Below are positions 48,044-57,308 of a DNA stretch of 64,000 nt, one piece after another. Made by a program: the position numbers and the translations under genes. The stretch spans positions 193,995 through 257,994 of the forward strand of contig NZ_LR734844.1 in NCBI RefSeq assembly GCF_900010725.2, given 5' to 3'. This stretch comes from Planktothrix serta PCC 8927. Lineage in GTDB: Bacteria; Cyanobacteriota; Cyanobacteriia; Cyanobacteriales; Microcoleaceae. The notes under the pieces are model-generated. The model made no database searches, was not told where the DNA came from, and was given only the letters and a program-made list of their open reading frames with translations. Numbering within the stretch: the first letter of the stretch is position 1; every line of letters begins with the position of its first letter.

Positions 48044-49507
48044 ATGCTGGTTCGATGTGTTGGTTGTTCTTTAACGCACTTAATTTTAAGCCTAGGAGTT
48101 CCCTTGATCTCCACCCTAGCTGTTCAGGCTCAAACCCCTCCTCCTAGGAATTCTGCGCCCCCCCTTTTTCAACAGGGACGGAGTGAAAATCCGGTTCACG
48201 ATTTTCCTTATCTTTTAGGAGTGGGCGATCGGCTGCGAGTGGATGTATTCGGTGTAGAAAAATATACGGGTGAGCAACTGGTGCTTACGGATGGAACGAT
48301 TAATTTGCAGGGTATTGGGCCTGTATCCGTTGCGGGTTTAACCCTTCCACAAACCCAAACCTTGATTGCTCAACGATATTCTAGTTTGCTCCGACAACCG
48401 ATTATCACGATTACTTTAATTGCACCCCGTCCGGTACAGGTGGCGATTGCTGGGGAAGTTGTTCGTCCTGGTTCCTATAATTTATCTGGTACTCAACAAT
48501 TTTCTCGACTCAGCCAAGCGATTTTAACGGCGGGAGGGATTACCCAATCGGCAGATTTAGCGTTAGTCCAACTGCGACGCGATGATCCGCGCCAACCCGT
48601 TGTGACTTTAAATTTAGAAAAATTATTGGATACAGGAGATTTAAACCAAGATCCGATTCTCCGCGACGGAGATAGTATTTTCATTCCCACTCTCACCACC
48701 TTTGAGCCATCTCAAGTGCGTGAGATGGCATCTTCGAGTTTAGCCGCACCCCCAAACCAATCGATTCAAGTGGTGGTGGTGGGAGCAGTATTTCGTCCTG
48801 GGGCTTATTCGCTGAGTCAAGATGGAGGTCTTACGGATGGGGGGGATGGAGGAAATGGGCTAAAAATTGTCAAAAGCAATTTACCAACCCTCACCCGTGC
48901 ACTTCAAACGGCTGGAGGAATTACGAATATGGCTGATATTCGCAATATTGAAGTCCAACGCCTCACCCAAACCGGAGTGAAAACCACAAAGGTTAATCTT
49001 TGGGAACTATTGCAATCGGGAGATATCAATCAAGATCTATTTTTACAACAGGGAGATACGGTGATTGTCCCCAGTGCAACTGAAATTAATCCCACCGAGT
49101 TAGAAGAATTAGCGTCTGCTAGTTTTTCACCCGCAACGATCAATGTAAATGTGGTCGGGGAAATTAAACAGCCCGGTTTGGTTCAAGTTCGTCCGAATAC
49201 TCCCCTGAATCAAGCTTTGTTAGCTGCTGGAGGGTTTGATAGCATTCGATCAAATAGGGGTACAGTCGAACTGATCCGTCTAAACCCCAATGGTTCTGTG
49301 ACTCGCAGAAGAATTCAGGTAGATTTTAAATTAGGAAATGCACAAGCCAATAACCCGGTATTACATAATAATGATGTAATTATTGTGAATCGGTCTGTTG
49401 TGAGTAGAATTGCTGATACAACCTCCTCTATGTTACAACCTGTGGATAATGCCTTTACATTTTACAGATTAATTGAAAGTTTAATTCCCAAGAAAAACTC
49501 TGATTAA
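48044..49507 (+). CDS. Polysaccharide export protein, Wza-like (SLBB domains)
   Basis: A 487-aa precursor from the ATG at 48044 with a signal peptide ending near AVQA-Q. The Poly_export domain (YLLGVGDRLRVDVFGVEKYTGEQ..., about 60-130) is followed by three SLBB-type repeats, each with a VxGEVxxPGxY-like start (VAIAGEVVRPGSYNL, VVVVGAVFRPGAYSL, VNVVGEIKQPGLVQV). It should form or gate the outer-membrane or periplasmic exit for exopolysaccharide. It is followed by the Wzc-like gene in the same direction. The TTG at 48026 is less likely. Confidence 0.9.
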   Translation: MLVRCVGCSLTHLILSLGVPLISTLAVQAQTPPPRNSAPPLFQQGRSENPVHDFPYLLGVGDRLRVDVFGVEKYTGEQLVLTDGTINLQGIGPVSVAGLTLPQTQTLIAQRYSSLLRQPIITITLIAPRPVQVAIAGEVVRPGSYNLSGTQQFSRLSQAILTAGGITQSADLALVQLRRDDPRQPVVTLNLEKLLDTGDLNQDPILRDGDSIFIPTLTTFEPSQVREMASSSLAAPPNQSIQVVVVGAVFRPGAYSLSQDGGLTDGGDGGNGLKIVKSNLPTLTRALQTAGGITNMADIRNIEVQRLTQTGVKTTKVNLWELLQSGDINQDLFLQQGDTVIVPSATEINPTELEELASASFSPATINVNVVGEIKQPGLVQVRPNTPLNQALLAAGGFDSIRSNRGTVELIRLNPNGSVTRRRIQVDFKLGNAQANNPVLHNNDVIIVNRSVVSRIADTTSSMLQPVDNAFTFYRLIESLIPKKNSD

Positions 49508-49581
49508 AAAGCATTGTAATAAGTCTTTCAGGGCTTCTTAAAACTTCTCTAATCATGGGTCAGAATCAGGTGTCGGGAAAT

Positions 49582-49630
49582 GAAACCCGAAACCCGAAAC
49601 CCGAAACCCGAAACCTGAAACCTGAAACCT
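49582..49630. repeat. Heptameric repeat (GAAACCC/GAAACCT)n
   Basis: Seven tandem units lie in the 179-nt spacer between the Wza-like and Wzc-like genes. A related block of CCCGACACC/GAAACCCGACACC units is near 54401-54426. Confidence 0.9.
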
Positions 49631-49686
49631 GTTGTAGCATCTTAGAAGGGTTAAGGTTAGAATCGTAACAGGGGTATTAAATCACT

Positions 49687-51987
49687 ATGTCACAAGAAAT
49701 CCAAGTTTTTGAAGACCCACAACAGACAACGGAGCCGAAAAAGAGCAGTCCCGGTATCCGTCCGATTTTGCGGACATTACAACGCAAGGCGATTCTAATT
49801 ATTGGGATGGCAGGAATAACCACTATAGCGGCTTTACCCTTTATCGGTGAGGCAGAACCTCCCATTTATAAAGGGAATTTTCAACTGTTAGTTGAACCTG
49901 TAACCAGTGAACAGAAATTAGCCGATCCATTAACGTTCACTCGTTCCGATGGACAAGTCAGCGATCAATTCTTCAACCTAGATTACCCCACTCAAATCCG
50001 AATTTTAACCAGTCCTGGAATTTTAAATAGCATTTTTGAACAAATTAAAACTCGCTATCCTACGTTTAAGGTAGTTGATTTATCGGATAGGTTAAAGTTG
50101 CGGAGGGTTTCTGAAGGTTCAGGTCGCACGGATCAAACCAAAATTATAGAAGTTTCTTATAGTGGGGCAGACCAGAATGAAATCTTATTTGTGTTACAAA
50201 AAACTGCTGAAAAGTATTTAAAGTATAGTTTGGATGAACGAAAAACTCGGATTAGTCAGGGGGTAACGTTCATTGATGAGCAAATACCTCTGTTACAAAA
50301 ACGAGTTGATGAGGATCGAGGAAGACTTCAGAAGATTCAACAGCAGTATGAGTTACTTGACCCGATTGCAGGGGGACAAGTATTATATGATCAAATTCGC
50401 ACTCTGGAAACTCAGAGCCAGGAAACAGAAAGACAGCTTCAAGAATTGAGAGCGTTATATCAACATCTGCAAACACAATTATCATTCAGTCCTGATGAAG
50501 CTGTAGCGGCATCTGCTTTAAGTGAAAGTCCCTTCCGTAGACAAATTTTGGATGGTTTAATGAATGTTGAAACTCAAATTGCCATTCAATCTGCAACCTT
50601 CAGTTCTAATAGTCCAGAAGTTCAACAATTAAAGGAACAACAAGCAAATTTATTGAATTTATTAGAACAAGAGAATAAAAAGATTTTAGGAGGGAAAGTA
50701 TCACAATTGCAAAATAATTCTTCCATCCTGTCTTTTCAAACTTCTATTCGTCAAAAATTAATTGGACAACTTGTAGATACAGATAATCAAATTAAGCCTT
50801 TAGAAGTTCGGTTACAAGGATTGAATAATGCACTGAATACCTTCACTCAACAAGCTCAAGTTTTTCCGGGTGTAGCGCGGGAATATAATGAAATTCAACA
50901 ACAGCTTGACTTAACCAATAAACGGCTCAATTTATTTTTAGATGAACGTGAAAAATTAAGAATTGAAGCGGCCCAAAATAACGTTCCCTGGGAAATCATT
51001 TCTAAACCTCATATTCTTTTTAACCCTCAAGGAGAGCCGATTGCTACATATTCTGAAAGTCCAAAGAAAAAATTAGTCATGATATTCGGTGTAGTAATAG
51101 TATTGGGATCTCTATTATCCATCCTATTGGAACGAATTCGCAATATCTTTTTTACTAGCTCTGATATAACCGATCTGATTCAAGTTCCTATGTTAGGAGA
51201 AATTCCTCGCCATCATAATTTTTTACCCCCTTCTAATCTTCTAGGAGACAAGAGTTTAGACACATCGAAATTAACAAAATCTCACCGTCGTGCGTTAGAA
51301 AAAATGGCTCAATTCTTGAGTGCTTTTGATACCATTTACGCAAATATTCGATTTTTATATGCCGATTCTTTAATTCGCTCTATTGGGATTTATTCGGCGG
51401 AATCTAAGGATGGTAAATCAACAATTGCCTTACACTTAGCGCAGACAATTGCTAACATGGGACAGCGTGTGTTGTTAGTGGATGCTAATTTACGTTATCC
51501 CCAACTTCATGCAGTTTTAGGAGTGTCTAATCAAAAAGGACTCAGCGATTTATTAACGAAAAAAGCCAATCCAAATTCAGTTATTCAAAGAACTCCTCTA
51601 TCAGAAAATCTATTTATTTTAACCGCAGGAGTGACCTATGCGAATACCTTTAAGTTACTGGCTTCGGAACAAATGCAACAAATTGTTGAGTCTCTGCAAT
51701 CCTCTTATGATTTAGTGATTTATGATACGCCAGAATTGCATCAATATAACGATGCTATTTTCTTAGCTGAATATTTAGATGGTCTGGTTTTAGTGGCTGC
51801 TGTTAATAAAACCCATAAAACAGTTTTCCAAAAAACCCTGGATCAACTTAATACCTATCGGATGCCTTGTATTGGTGTCATTGTCAATAATCTGCAACTG
51901 AATTCTTCGATCACTTATCCCTTTTACTTAACACAATCTCGTAAACTTCCCGACACCGTGACTGTCAGTAATTCAGTAATTCAGTAA
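49687..51987 (+). CDS. Wzc-like polysaccharide co-polymerase / BY-kinase-type protein
   Basis: A 766-aa inner-membrane protein. The Wzz chain-length domain begins with a membrane helix (about 35-55), then an extracytoplasmic part rich in coiled coil (about 180-440) and a second helix (about 460-482). The cytoplasmic domain has Walker A ESKDGKST (about 575), Walker A' VLLVDANLRYP and Walker B LVIYDTPE. The usual C-terminal tyrosine cluster is poor (two Tyr in ITYPFYL), so autokinase activity is doubtful. The end (SNSVIQ) is encoded by TCAGTAA-type repeats. Confidence 0.88.
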   Translation: MSQEIQVFEDPQQTTEPKKSSPGIRPILRTLQRKAILIIGMAGITTIAALPFIGEAEPPIYKGNFQLLVEPVTSEQKLADPLTFTRSDGQVSDQFFNLDYPTQIRILTSPGILNSIFEQIKTRYPTFKVVDLSDRLKLRRVSEGSGRTDQTKIIEVSYSGADQNEILFVLQKTAEKYLKYSLDERKTRISQGVTFIDEQIPLLQKRVDEDRGRLQKIQQQYELLDPIAGGQVLYDQIRTLETQSQETERQLQELRALYQHLQTQLSFSPDEAVAASALSESPFRRQILDGLMNVETQIAIQSATFSSNSPEVQQLKEQQANLLNLLEQENKKILGGKVSQLQNNSSILSFQTSIRQKLIGQLVDTDNQIKPLEVRLQGLNNALNTFTQQAQVFPGVAREYNEIQQQLDLTNKRLNLFLDEREKLRIEAAQNNVPWEIISKPHILFNPQGEPIATYSESPKKKLVMIFGVVIVLGSLLSILLERIRNIFFTSSDITDLIQVPMLGEIPRHHNFLPPSNLLGDKSLDTSKLTKSHRRALEKMAQFLSAFDTIYANIRFLYADSLIRSIGIYSAESKDGKSTIALHLAQTIANMGQRVLLVDANLRYPQLHAVLGVSNQKGLSDLLTKKANPNSVIQRTPLSENLFILTAGVTYANTFKLLASEQMQQIVESLQSSYDLVIYDTPELHQYNDAIFLAEYLDGLVLVAAVNKTHKTVFQKTLDQLNTYRMPCIGVIVNNLQLNSSITYPFYLTQSRKLPDTVTVSNSVIQ

Positions 51988-52060
51988 TTAGTAATCAGTA
52001 ATTTCTTGTTTGTTGACTGTTAACCGTTAACAGTCAACAGTCAACAGTCAACAGTCAACC
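51963..52060. repeat. Heptameric repeats with a 13-bp inverted repeat between convergent genes
   Basis: TCAGTAA-type units end the Wzc-like gene. At 52012-52038 GTTGACTGTTAAC is followed, after one base, by its exact reverse complement, then AGTCAAC units run to argJ. The hairpin could act as a two-way transcription stop. Confidence 0.8.
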
Positions 52061-52063
52061 GAT

Positions 52064-53305
52064 TTAAGTTGTGTATTCAGCGTTAATTTTTACATAGTCA
52101 TAACTTAAATCGCATCCCCAGGCTTTACCTGTACCAGGGCCATCGCCAATTTTGACAGAAATTAAAACAGTATCTTCTTTAAGATATTCTCCGGTTGGTG
52201 CTTTCTTTAAATATTCGTTAGCTGCATGGCGATCAAACCCTAAAGGTTGACCCTGCTGCATTAACAGAAAATCCCCTAATTTAATTTCTAAATTATTCTG
52301 ATCAAAATGGACTCCTGCCCGTCCAGCAGCCCCGGCAATTCTTCCCCAGTTAGGATCACGACCAAAAATTGCCGACTTCACCAAAGAAGAACCCACAATA
52401 GTTTTAGCAACTTTACTCGCCGAAGCTTCATCAGGCGCACCGTTCACTTGAACTTCAATTAAACAGGTAGCACCTTCTCCATCCCGGGCGATCGCTTTTG
52501 CCAAATATTCACAAACCGCCGTTAACATCGCTTCTAATTTTTCGGCTTCTGGGCCCATTGCGGTAATAGCAGGAGTCCGAGATGCACCATTCGCCAAAGC
52601 AATTAAAGAATCGTTGGTACTCGTATCCCCATCAACGGTAACTTGGTTAAAACTGCGGTTAGCAGCACGAGTTAACATTTCTTGCCACAAAGGAGGAGAA
52701 ACCGCAGCATCGCAGGTGACAAAGGCTAACATCGTGGCCATATTCGGGTGAATCATTCCCGACCCTTTACAAATTCCCCCCACTCTCACGGGACGATCCC
52801 CAAACATTGTTTCTAAAGCAATAGTTTTCGGTACTAAGTCCGTTGTCATGATGGCTTTCGATGCGGCTGCGTTCCCGTTTTCTGACAATTCTGCCACTAA
52901 TTGAGGAATTCCCGCTTTGAGTATATCCATTTTGATCCGTTGACCGATCACTCCGGTGGAGGCGAGTAAGATTGATTCCGGTGCAATATTGAGGACATTA
53001 GCTAAGGCTTGGGCTGATTCTACCGCATCTGTCCAACCGGCGGCTCCTGTGGCGGCATTGGCTTGTCCTGAATTACATAAAATTGCTTTAGCACTGGGTT
53101 TGGCTTGCAGTTGTTGACGGCAATAGTCCACACAGGCGGCTCTAACTTGACTTGTGGTAAATACCCCCGCCGCGATCGCATCCACATCAGACACAATTAA
53201 GGCTAAATCGGGTAATCCTGACGGCTTTAATCCGGCGGTAATTCCTGATGCTCGATATCCTCTCGGTGCAGTAATTCCACCCTCAATAACTGTCCAATCT
53301 GACAT
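52064..53305 (-). CDS. argJ: Bifunctional glutamate N-acetyltransferase / amino-acid N-acetyltransferase ArgJ
   Basis: The cyclic arginine-pathway enzyme that transfers acetyl from N-acetylornithine to glutamate. The 413-aa proprotein starts at the ATG at 53305 with AAGGGG five bases upstream. It self-cleaves before the Thr in HPNMATMLAFVT. The N-terminal GITAPRGYRASGI, FTTSQVRAACV and the VDGDTSTNDS motif are typical, as is the C-terminal GRDPNWGRIAGAAGRAG. A frame extension to 53326 is less likely. Confidence 0.95.
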   Translation of the reverse strand: MSDWTVIEGGITAPRGYRASGITAGLKPSGLPDLALIVSDVDAIAAGVFTTSQVRAACVDYCRQQLQAKPSAKAILCNSGQANAATGAAGWTDAVESAQALANVLNIAPESILLASTGVIGQRIKMDILKAGIPQLVAELSENGNAAASKAIMTTDLVPKTIALETMFGDRPVRVGGICKGSGMIHPNMATMLAFVTCDAAVSPPLWQEMLTRAANRSFNQVTVDGDTSTNDSLIALANGASRTPAITAMGPEAEKLEAMLTAVCEYLAKAIARDGEGATCLIEVQVNGAPDEASASKVAKTIVGSSLVKSAIFGRDPNWGRIAGAAGRAGVHFDQNNLEIKLGDFLLMQQGQPLGFDRHAANEYLKKAPTGEYLKEDTVLISVKIGDGPGTGKAWGCDLSYDYVKINAEYTT

Positions 53306-53359
53306 GATTTCCCCTTCCACTTCCAATCTTATAAGGGGGATTATATCAAGAAGTTAGGA

Positions 53360-53393
53360 ATCAACCGTCAACAGTCAACAATTAACCGTCAAC
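53360..53393. repeat. AGTCAAC/CGTCAAC heptamers upstream of argJ
   Basis: Several units of the GTCAACN heptamer family lie between argJ and the 63-aa gene cluster. Confidence 0.8.
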
Positions 53394-53478
53394 CCTAAAA
53401 AAATATCCCCACTTGCTGAAGCAAAGCGGGGCATTGATACATTCATGGTAAATTCAGGGTTATTTAACAACAACTCAA

Positions 53479-53670
53479 TTAACTCATGGATGATCCACTG
53501 CGATCATAGTTGGTCACACTTGCTGTGGGTTTACCTTGAATTGTTGTCCGATAATCTCCAGGTTCAATGCCAACTTCATCCCCAACCCGATTGAGTAAAG
53601 ATTGTTGACGATTTTTGATTAATTGATGGTGGCGCATCATCAAAGAGCGAGCTTGATCTTGAGTATTCAT
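53479..53670 (-). CDS. Tandem 63-aa protein, copy 3 (distal)
   Basis: A 63-aa soluble protein, part of a three-gene tandem family. The shared core is TQDQAR-LMMRHH--IKNRQQS-LNRV-DEVG-EPGD...IQGKP, and each copy ends Met-Ser. This copy differs most in the C-terminal third (TTIQGKPTASVTNYDRSGSS). The Shine-Dalgarno is weak (AAGGA, about 12 nt from the ATG). A basic helical first half followed by a flexible tail is seen; I do not recognise a function. Confidence 0.8.
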   Translation of the reverse strand: MNTQDQARSLMMRHHQLIKNRQQSLLNRVGDEVGIEPGDYRTTIQGKPTASVTNYDRSGSSMS

Positions 53671-53734
53671 AGTTTGATTTTCCTTTGTTTAAAATTGAAT
53701 GTTTTATTGATTTGAAAAGCAGTCAGGTTTCAAC

Positions 53735-53926
53735 TTAGCTCATCGTCGCATTGCTACGTTCATAATTATTTGTAGCATTGGAATTAGGTTTACCTTGAAT
53801 CATTGAGCAATCACCCGGTTCGGCTCCCACTTCATCCGCAACCCGATTCAGCATCGATTGTTGACGATTTTTAATCAATTTGTGGTGACGCATCATTAAA
53901 GCACGAGCTTGATCTTGAGTATCCAT
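53735..53926 (-). CDS. Tandem 63-aa protein, copy 2
   Basis: The middle member of the tandem triplet. The sequence starts MDTQDQARALMMRHHKLIKN, and it differs from the first gene mainly in the variable tail (CSMIQGKPNSNATNNYERS). It has a single Cys not found in the other copies. AGGAGA precedes the ATG. The 82-nt spacer to the next gene allows co-transcription. Function unknown. Confidence 0.82.
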   Translation of the reverse strand: MDTQDQARALMMRHHKLIKNRQQSMLNRVADEVGAEPGDCSMIQGKPNSNATNNYERSNATMS

Positions 53927-54008
53927 AATTTGCTTCTCCTGTTGTTTGTCTTACAAGTTAAAGTCAGTTAAAGGGAAATATTAAGAAAGATTAAAATTCT
54001 TAACCCAA

Positions 54009-54200
54009 CTAGCTCATTGTGGCGTTGCTGCGATCATAGTTGCTTGCAGAATGAGCACTAGGTTTACCTTGAATTGTGCTTCCATCACCGGGTTCTACTC
54101 CCACTTCATCTGCAACTCGGTTCAGCAAGGACTGTTGACGATTTTTGATTGTGTGGTGATGACGCATCATTAAGGCGCGAGCTTGATCTTGAGTAGCCAT
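54009..54200 (-). CDS. Tandem 63-aa protein, copy 1 (proximal)
   Basis: The first member in transcription order, with the strongest Shine-Dalgarno (AGGAGG eight bases before the ATG). The sequence starts MATQDQARALMMRHHHTIKN and contains the shared NRQQSLLNRVADEVGVEPGD block. Ribosome-binding strength falls from this copy to the third, suggesting graded expression. There is no signal peptide, membrane segment or metal motif apart from the HH(H) near residue 14. Function unknown. Confidence 0.85.
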   Translation of the reverse strand: MATQDQARALMMRHHHTIKNRQQSLLNRVADEVGVEPGDGSTIQGKPSAHSASNYDRSNATMS

Positions 54201-54507
54201 GAGTTTGTCCTCCTAAGTGATTAGCCTCAAAAAGAAAAGGCTGTTTTGGTCTTCAACTTTTAATATACCAGAAGATTCTGTATTCTATTTTACAAAATGC
54301 CCTAACTTAACAAAAATTTACATTATTCTTAGAATTCACAAATATAGCGGAGGGAACAGGGAACAGGGAACAGGGAACAGGGGGAGCCTCCTCGCTCGCT
54401 GAAACCCGACACCTGAAACCCGACACCCCAGTTAACAGGCAAGATGCCTGTTCCACACACCTGTTAACCGTCAACAGTCAACAGTCAACAGTCAACAGCC
54501 AACAATT
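54201..54507. repeat. Repeat-filled spacer: GGGAACA, GAAACCC and AGTCAAC heptamers
   Basis: GGGAACA units (54351-54382), GAAACCCGACACC-like units (54401-54426) and AGTCAAC units (about 54468-54504) occupy the spacer. The promoter of the 63-aa gene cluster should lie in the AT-rich part at about 54210-54340. Confidence 0.75.
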
Positions 54508-56100
54508 TCACATCAACGGTCGATAGACGCGAAAATCGATATTGGGGAAGATATTGTCAATGGCTTCGACCTTTTCCAGCCAACCAGAGTCAACTTTGCC
54601 AATTTTGATATCCTCGTAGATTTTATTAAATCGCATCAGATGGGAACGGGTACGACGCACGGCGTAGGGAGTCATAGTTCCCGAACTCATGATAAATGCC
54701 CAGTCGGAGGACTGTGCTAACAATAATTCTCGCGCCGCTTGATTGAGTGCCCGTAATTCTAGGTCACTGCGGGGTTCTCGACCCGCCATTTTAATCATCC
54801 GTTCGGCGGCTTTGTGGAGATGGGGATAAATCCAAGCGTTGGTATGATTGAGCCAATATTCATGGAATCCTTTATATCCCCAACTCGACTGAGCCGGATG
54901 ACAGACTTGTTGAGTCGGATAGGCTTGAAGATAATCCGCTAAATGGGTCATGGCATAAACCTTTTGATTTTGCCAAGTTTTGCGGAATAATTGATCCAAA
55001 AACCAAGGCCCCTCATACCACCAATGTCCGAATAATTCCGCATCGTAGGGAGAAACAATAATCGGCGGACGCTGCATAATTCCATGCAGATGTTCAACTT
55101 GGCGCTCACGGTTTAATACAAAATTCGCCGCGTGTTCAGCCGTTTTCAACCTAGCCCAATAGGGGTCATAGAGTTCCTTGTCTCCGAGTCCTAGACCCCG
55201 ACCTGTAATTTTGTAATACTTAATCCCAGTATTTTTGCGCTGACCATTGGGCATGATATAGGGCTTAATATACTCATATTCCGCTTCCCAGCCCAAATCC
55301 TTGTAAAATTCTCGGTATTCCGACGCCCCTGGATAACCCACTTCTGAAGACCAAACTTGCTGAGAAGACTCATTATCCCGTGCAAACACCGCCACACCCG
55401 ATTCTGTATAGACGGGGGAATAGGTGCCAAAACGGGGACGGGGACGTGCATAGAGAATTCCATGACCATCGGTGAGAAAATAGCGAATTCCAGCATCGGC
55501 TAACATTCTTTCTAAGCCATTATAGTAGGCACATTCGGGCAACCAAATTCCACGGGGACGACGGCCAAAGGTATCTTCATAATGTTGACAGGCGACTTCT
55601 ATTTGTCCCCAAACCGCTTGGGGATACATATTCATCAGAGGTAAATAGCCATGAGTCGCACCGCAGGTGATAATTTCTAAATTATTGCTATCTTGAAATT
55701 GCTTAAAAGCTGTGACTAAATCACCGTTGTAGTGATCCCAAAGTTTACGGGCGTTCTGCCATTCTTCAGCATAATGTTCCGCCAGATAACGAAGATGCCC
55801 ATTTTTTTGATGACGATCGATTTCCTGTTCGATTAAGTCTTGGAGGAGGGTGAGATGTTGATCATAGCGTTCCTGAAGGAGCGGGTCTCGCAACATGGAC
55901 ACCAGAGGAGGAGTTAAACTCATGGTCATTTTGAAATCAATTCCGTCCCGCTTTAACCCTTCAAACATTTGGATTAAGGGGATGTAAGTTTCGGTAATTG
56001 CTTCAAATAACCATTCTTCCTCTAATACATAGTCACTTTCAGGATGGCGGACAAAAGGAAGATGGGCATGGAGAACCAGGGCGAGATAGCCAATAGCCAT
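54508..56100 (-). CDS. GH57 1,4-alpha-glucan branching enzyme
   Basis: A 530-aa glycoside hydrolase family 57 protein with the DUF1957-type C-terminal domain, which forms alpha-1,6 branches in glycogen. The N-terminal GYLALVLHAHLPFVRHPE is the family signature. The catalytic nucleophile Glu is in GIWLPECAYYNG (about 190), and the acid/base Asp is in SPYDAELFGHWWYEGP (about 355). Length matches bacterial and cyanobacterial GH57 branching enzymes. It is monocistronic, with a 413-nt upstream spacer. Confidence 0.92.
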   Translation of the reverse strand: MAIGYLALVLHAHLPFVRHPESDYVLEEEWLFEAITETYIPLIQMFEGLKRDGIDFKMTMSLTPPLVSMLRDPLLQERYDQHLTLLQDLIEQEIDRHQKNGHLRYLAEHYAEEWQNARKLWDHYNGDLVTAFKQFQDSNNLEIITCGATHGYLPLMNMYPQAVWGQIEVACQHYEDTFGRRPRGIWLPECAYYNGLERMLADAGIRYFLTDGHGILYARPRPRFGTYSPVYTESGVAVFARDNESSQQVWSSEVGYPGASEYREFYKDLGWEAEYEYIKPYIMPNGQRKNTGIKYYKITGRGLGLGDKELYDPYWARLKTAEHAANFVLNRERQVEHLHGIMQRPPIIVSPYDAELFGHWWYEGPWFLDQLFRKTWQNQKVYAMTHLADYLQAYPTQQVCHPAQSSWGYKGFHEYWLNHTNAWIYPHLHKAAERMIKMAGREPRSDLELRALNQAARELLLAQSSDWAFIMSSGTMTPYAVRRTRSHLMRFNKIYEDIKIGKVDSGWLEKVEAIDNIFPNIDFRVYRPLM

Positions 56101-56513
56101 AGGGAGTTAATGGAAATACTAGGTTATCGGAGCTAGATAGATTTACAATATGTTAAGATTTTAAAACGAAAAGGTAAGATCCGAGCCAATAGAATTTTGA
56201 TTAGCCATTTTAGAGGAATTTTTGTAACTAAGCTACCCCAGGAACTTAAATTTGATCAGTGAAAGTCACTGTGTTGATCCGCAGGTGTTAAATTGAAGGG
56301 TTTGGTCAATTGTCATAACATCCGATTGTTTTCCTAACGGTGCGATCGCACCAGGGACAAATCTAACTTTAGACTACATTCAATATTACTGTAAATATAG
56401 CGATAAAAAGTTATTAGAGATACGGTTATTTCGCAACCCGTCTGTTAGGGTTTTATGTTTAGTCCCAAACCAGAGTAAAGATGTTCTCACAACACCCTTA
56501 CTCTGGTAAAAAA
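56101..56513. other. Spacer upstream of the branching enzyme
   Basis: Contains the promoter region of the GH57 gene, a palindromic GGTGCGATCGCACC site (56339-56352, with a HIP1 core) and, next to the pirin stop, a 10-bp inverted repeat ACCAGAGTAA/TTACTCTGGT (56469-56507) that may terminate pirin transcription. No gene is seen. Confidence 0.55.
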
Positions 56514-57212
56514 TTAAGCTAAATCAAACAGCAAGATTTCAGCATCGCTGGAAGCGGTGAGAGTTATTTCAGGTTCTTGAGCGATCGCAACACCATCACC
56601 GACTGTTAAAGAGATGTCATTGAGAATTACTTCACCTTTAGCCACTTGTACCCAAGCATAACGTTGAGGAGGGAGGGAATAGGAAATGCGATCGCCCGCT
56701 TGCAAAAGGGCCGCATATAAATTAACATCTTGATGGATTTTTACAGCTTGATCAACATCATGAGATGAGGCAATTAATTGTAATTGACCGGGATGTTCTA
56801 ATAGATTAAAAGATTGCTGTTCATAGTTCGGTGATAAACCTTCAGTATCAGGAATTAGCCAAATTTGTAATAAATGCACCGCCTCAGTTGTAGACGGATT
56901 AAATTCACTATGACGAATTCCAGTCCCCGCACTCATGCGTTGAACTTCCCCTCGTTGAATAATAGATCCTGTTCCTAAACTATCTTTATGTTCCAGCGAA
57001 CCCTGCAAAATATAGGTGATAATTTCCATATCTCGATGGGGATGAGTCGGGAAGCCTTTACCGGGTTGTACCCAATCTTCATTAATTACTCGTAGGGATC
57101 TCCATCCCTGATATTGAGGATCATAATAATTCCCAAAGGAAAAACTATGATAACTTTCTAACCAATCAATTTTAATATGTCCTCGTTCTTGAGACTTGCG
57201 AACTGTAATCAT
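56514..57212 (-). CDS. Pirin family protein
   Basis: A 232-aa bicupin of the pirin/YhhW group, iron-binding and in some members a quercetin dioxygenase. The metal-binding motif HPHRDMEIITYILQGSLEHKDS (about 57-78) supplies His ligands, followed by GEVQRMSAGTGIRHSEFN with another His and Glu. It is divergent from an HxlR-type regulator 96 nt away, a common pairing suggesting regulation by redox or electrophile stress (inference). Confidence 0.92.
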   Translation of the reverse strand: MITVRKSQERGHIKIDWLESYHSFSFGNYYDPQYQGWRSLRVINEDWVQPGKGFPTHPHRDMEIITYILQGSLEHKDSLGTGSIIQRGEVQRMSAGTGIRHSEFNPSTTEAVHLLQIWLIPDTEGLSPNYEQQSFNLLEHPGQLQLIASSHDVDQAVKIHQDVNLYAALLQAGDRISYSLPPQRYAWVQVAKGEVILNDISLTVGDGVAIAQEPEITLTASSDAEILLFDLA

Positions 57213-57283
57213 ATTTCTTTTAATTCAACCCTACCCTTTTAATTTAAAGAAAAAACAGTAGAATGGGAAGTACGCACTTTTTC

Positions 57284-57300
57284 GTTCGTAACGTCCGAAC
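57284..57300. promoter_or_regulatory. Possible operator in the pirin/hxlR divergent spacer
   Basis: GTTCG and CGAAC arms separated by 7 nt lie 8 nt before the HxlR start. Dyad elements of this kind are typical targets of autoregulating HxlR proteins, but the match is short. Confidence 0.3.
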
Positions 57301-57308
57301 TTGGAACT

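Noticed and set aside
47886-48074. Independent small zinc-finger gene
   Set aside because: It is the frameshifted C-terminal ribbon of TnpB running into unrelated sequence, not a free-standing gene.
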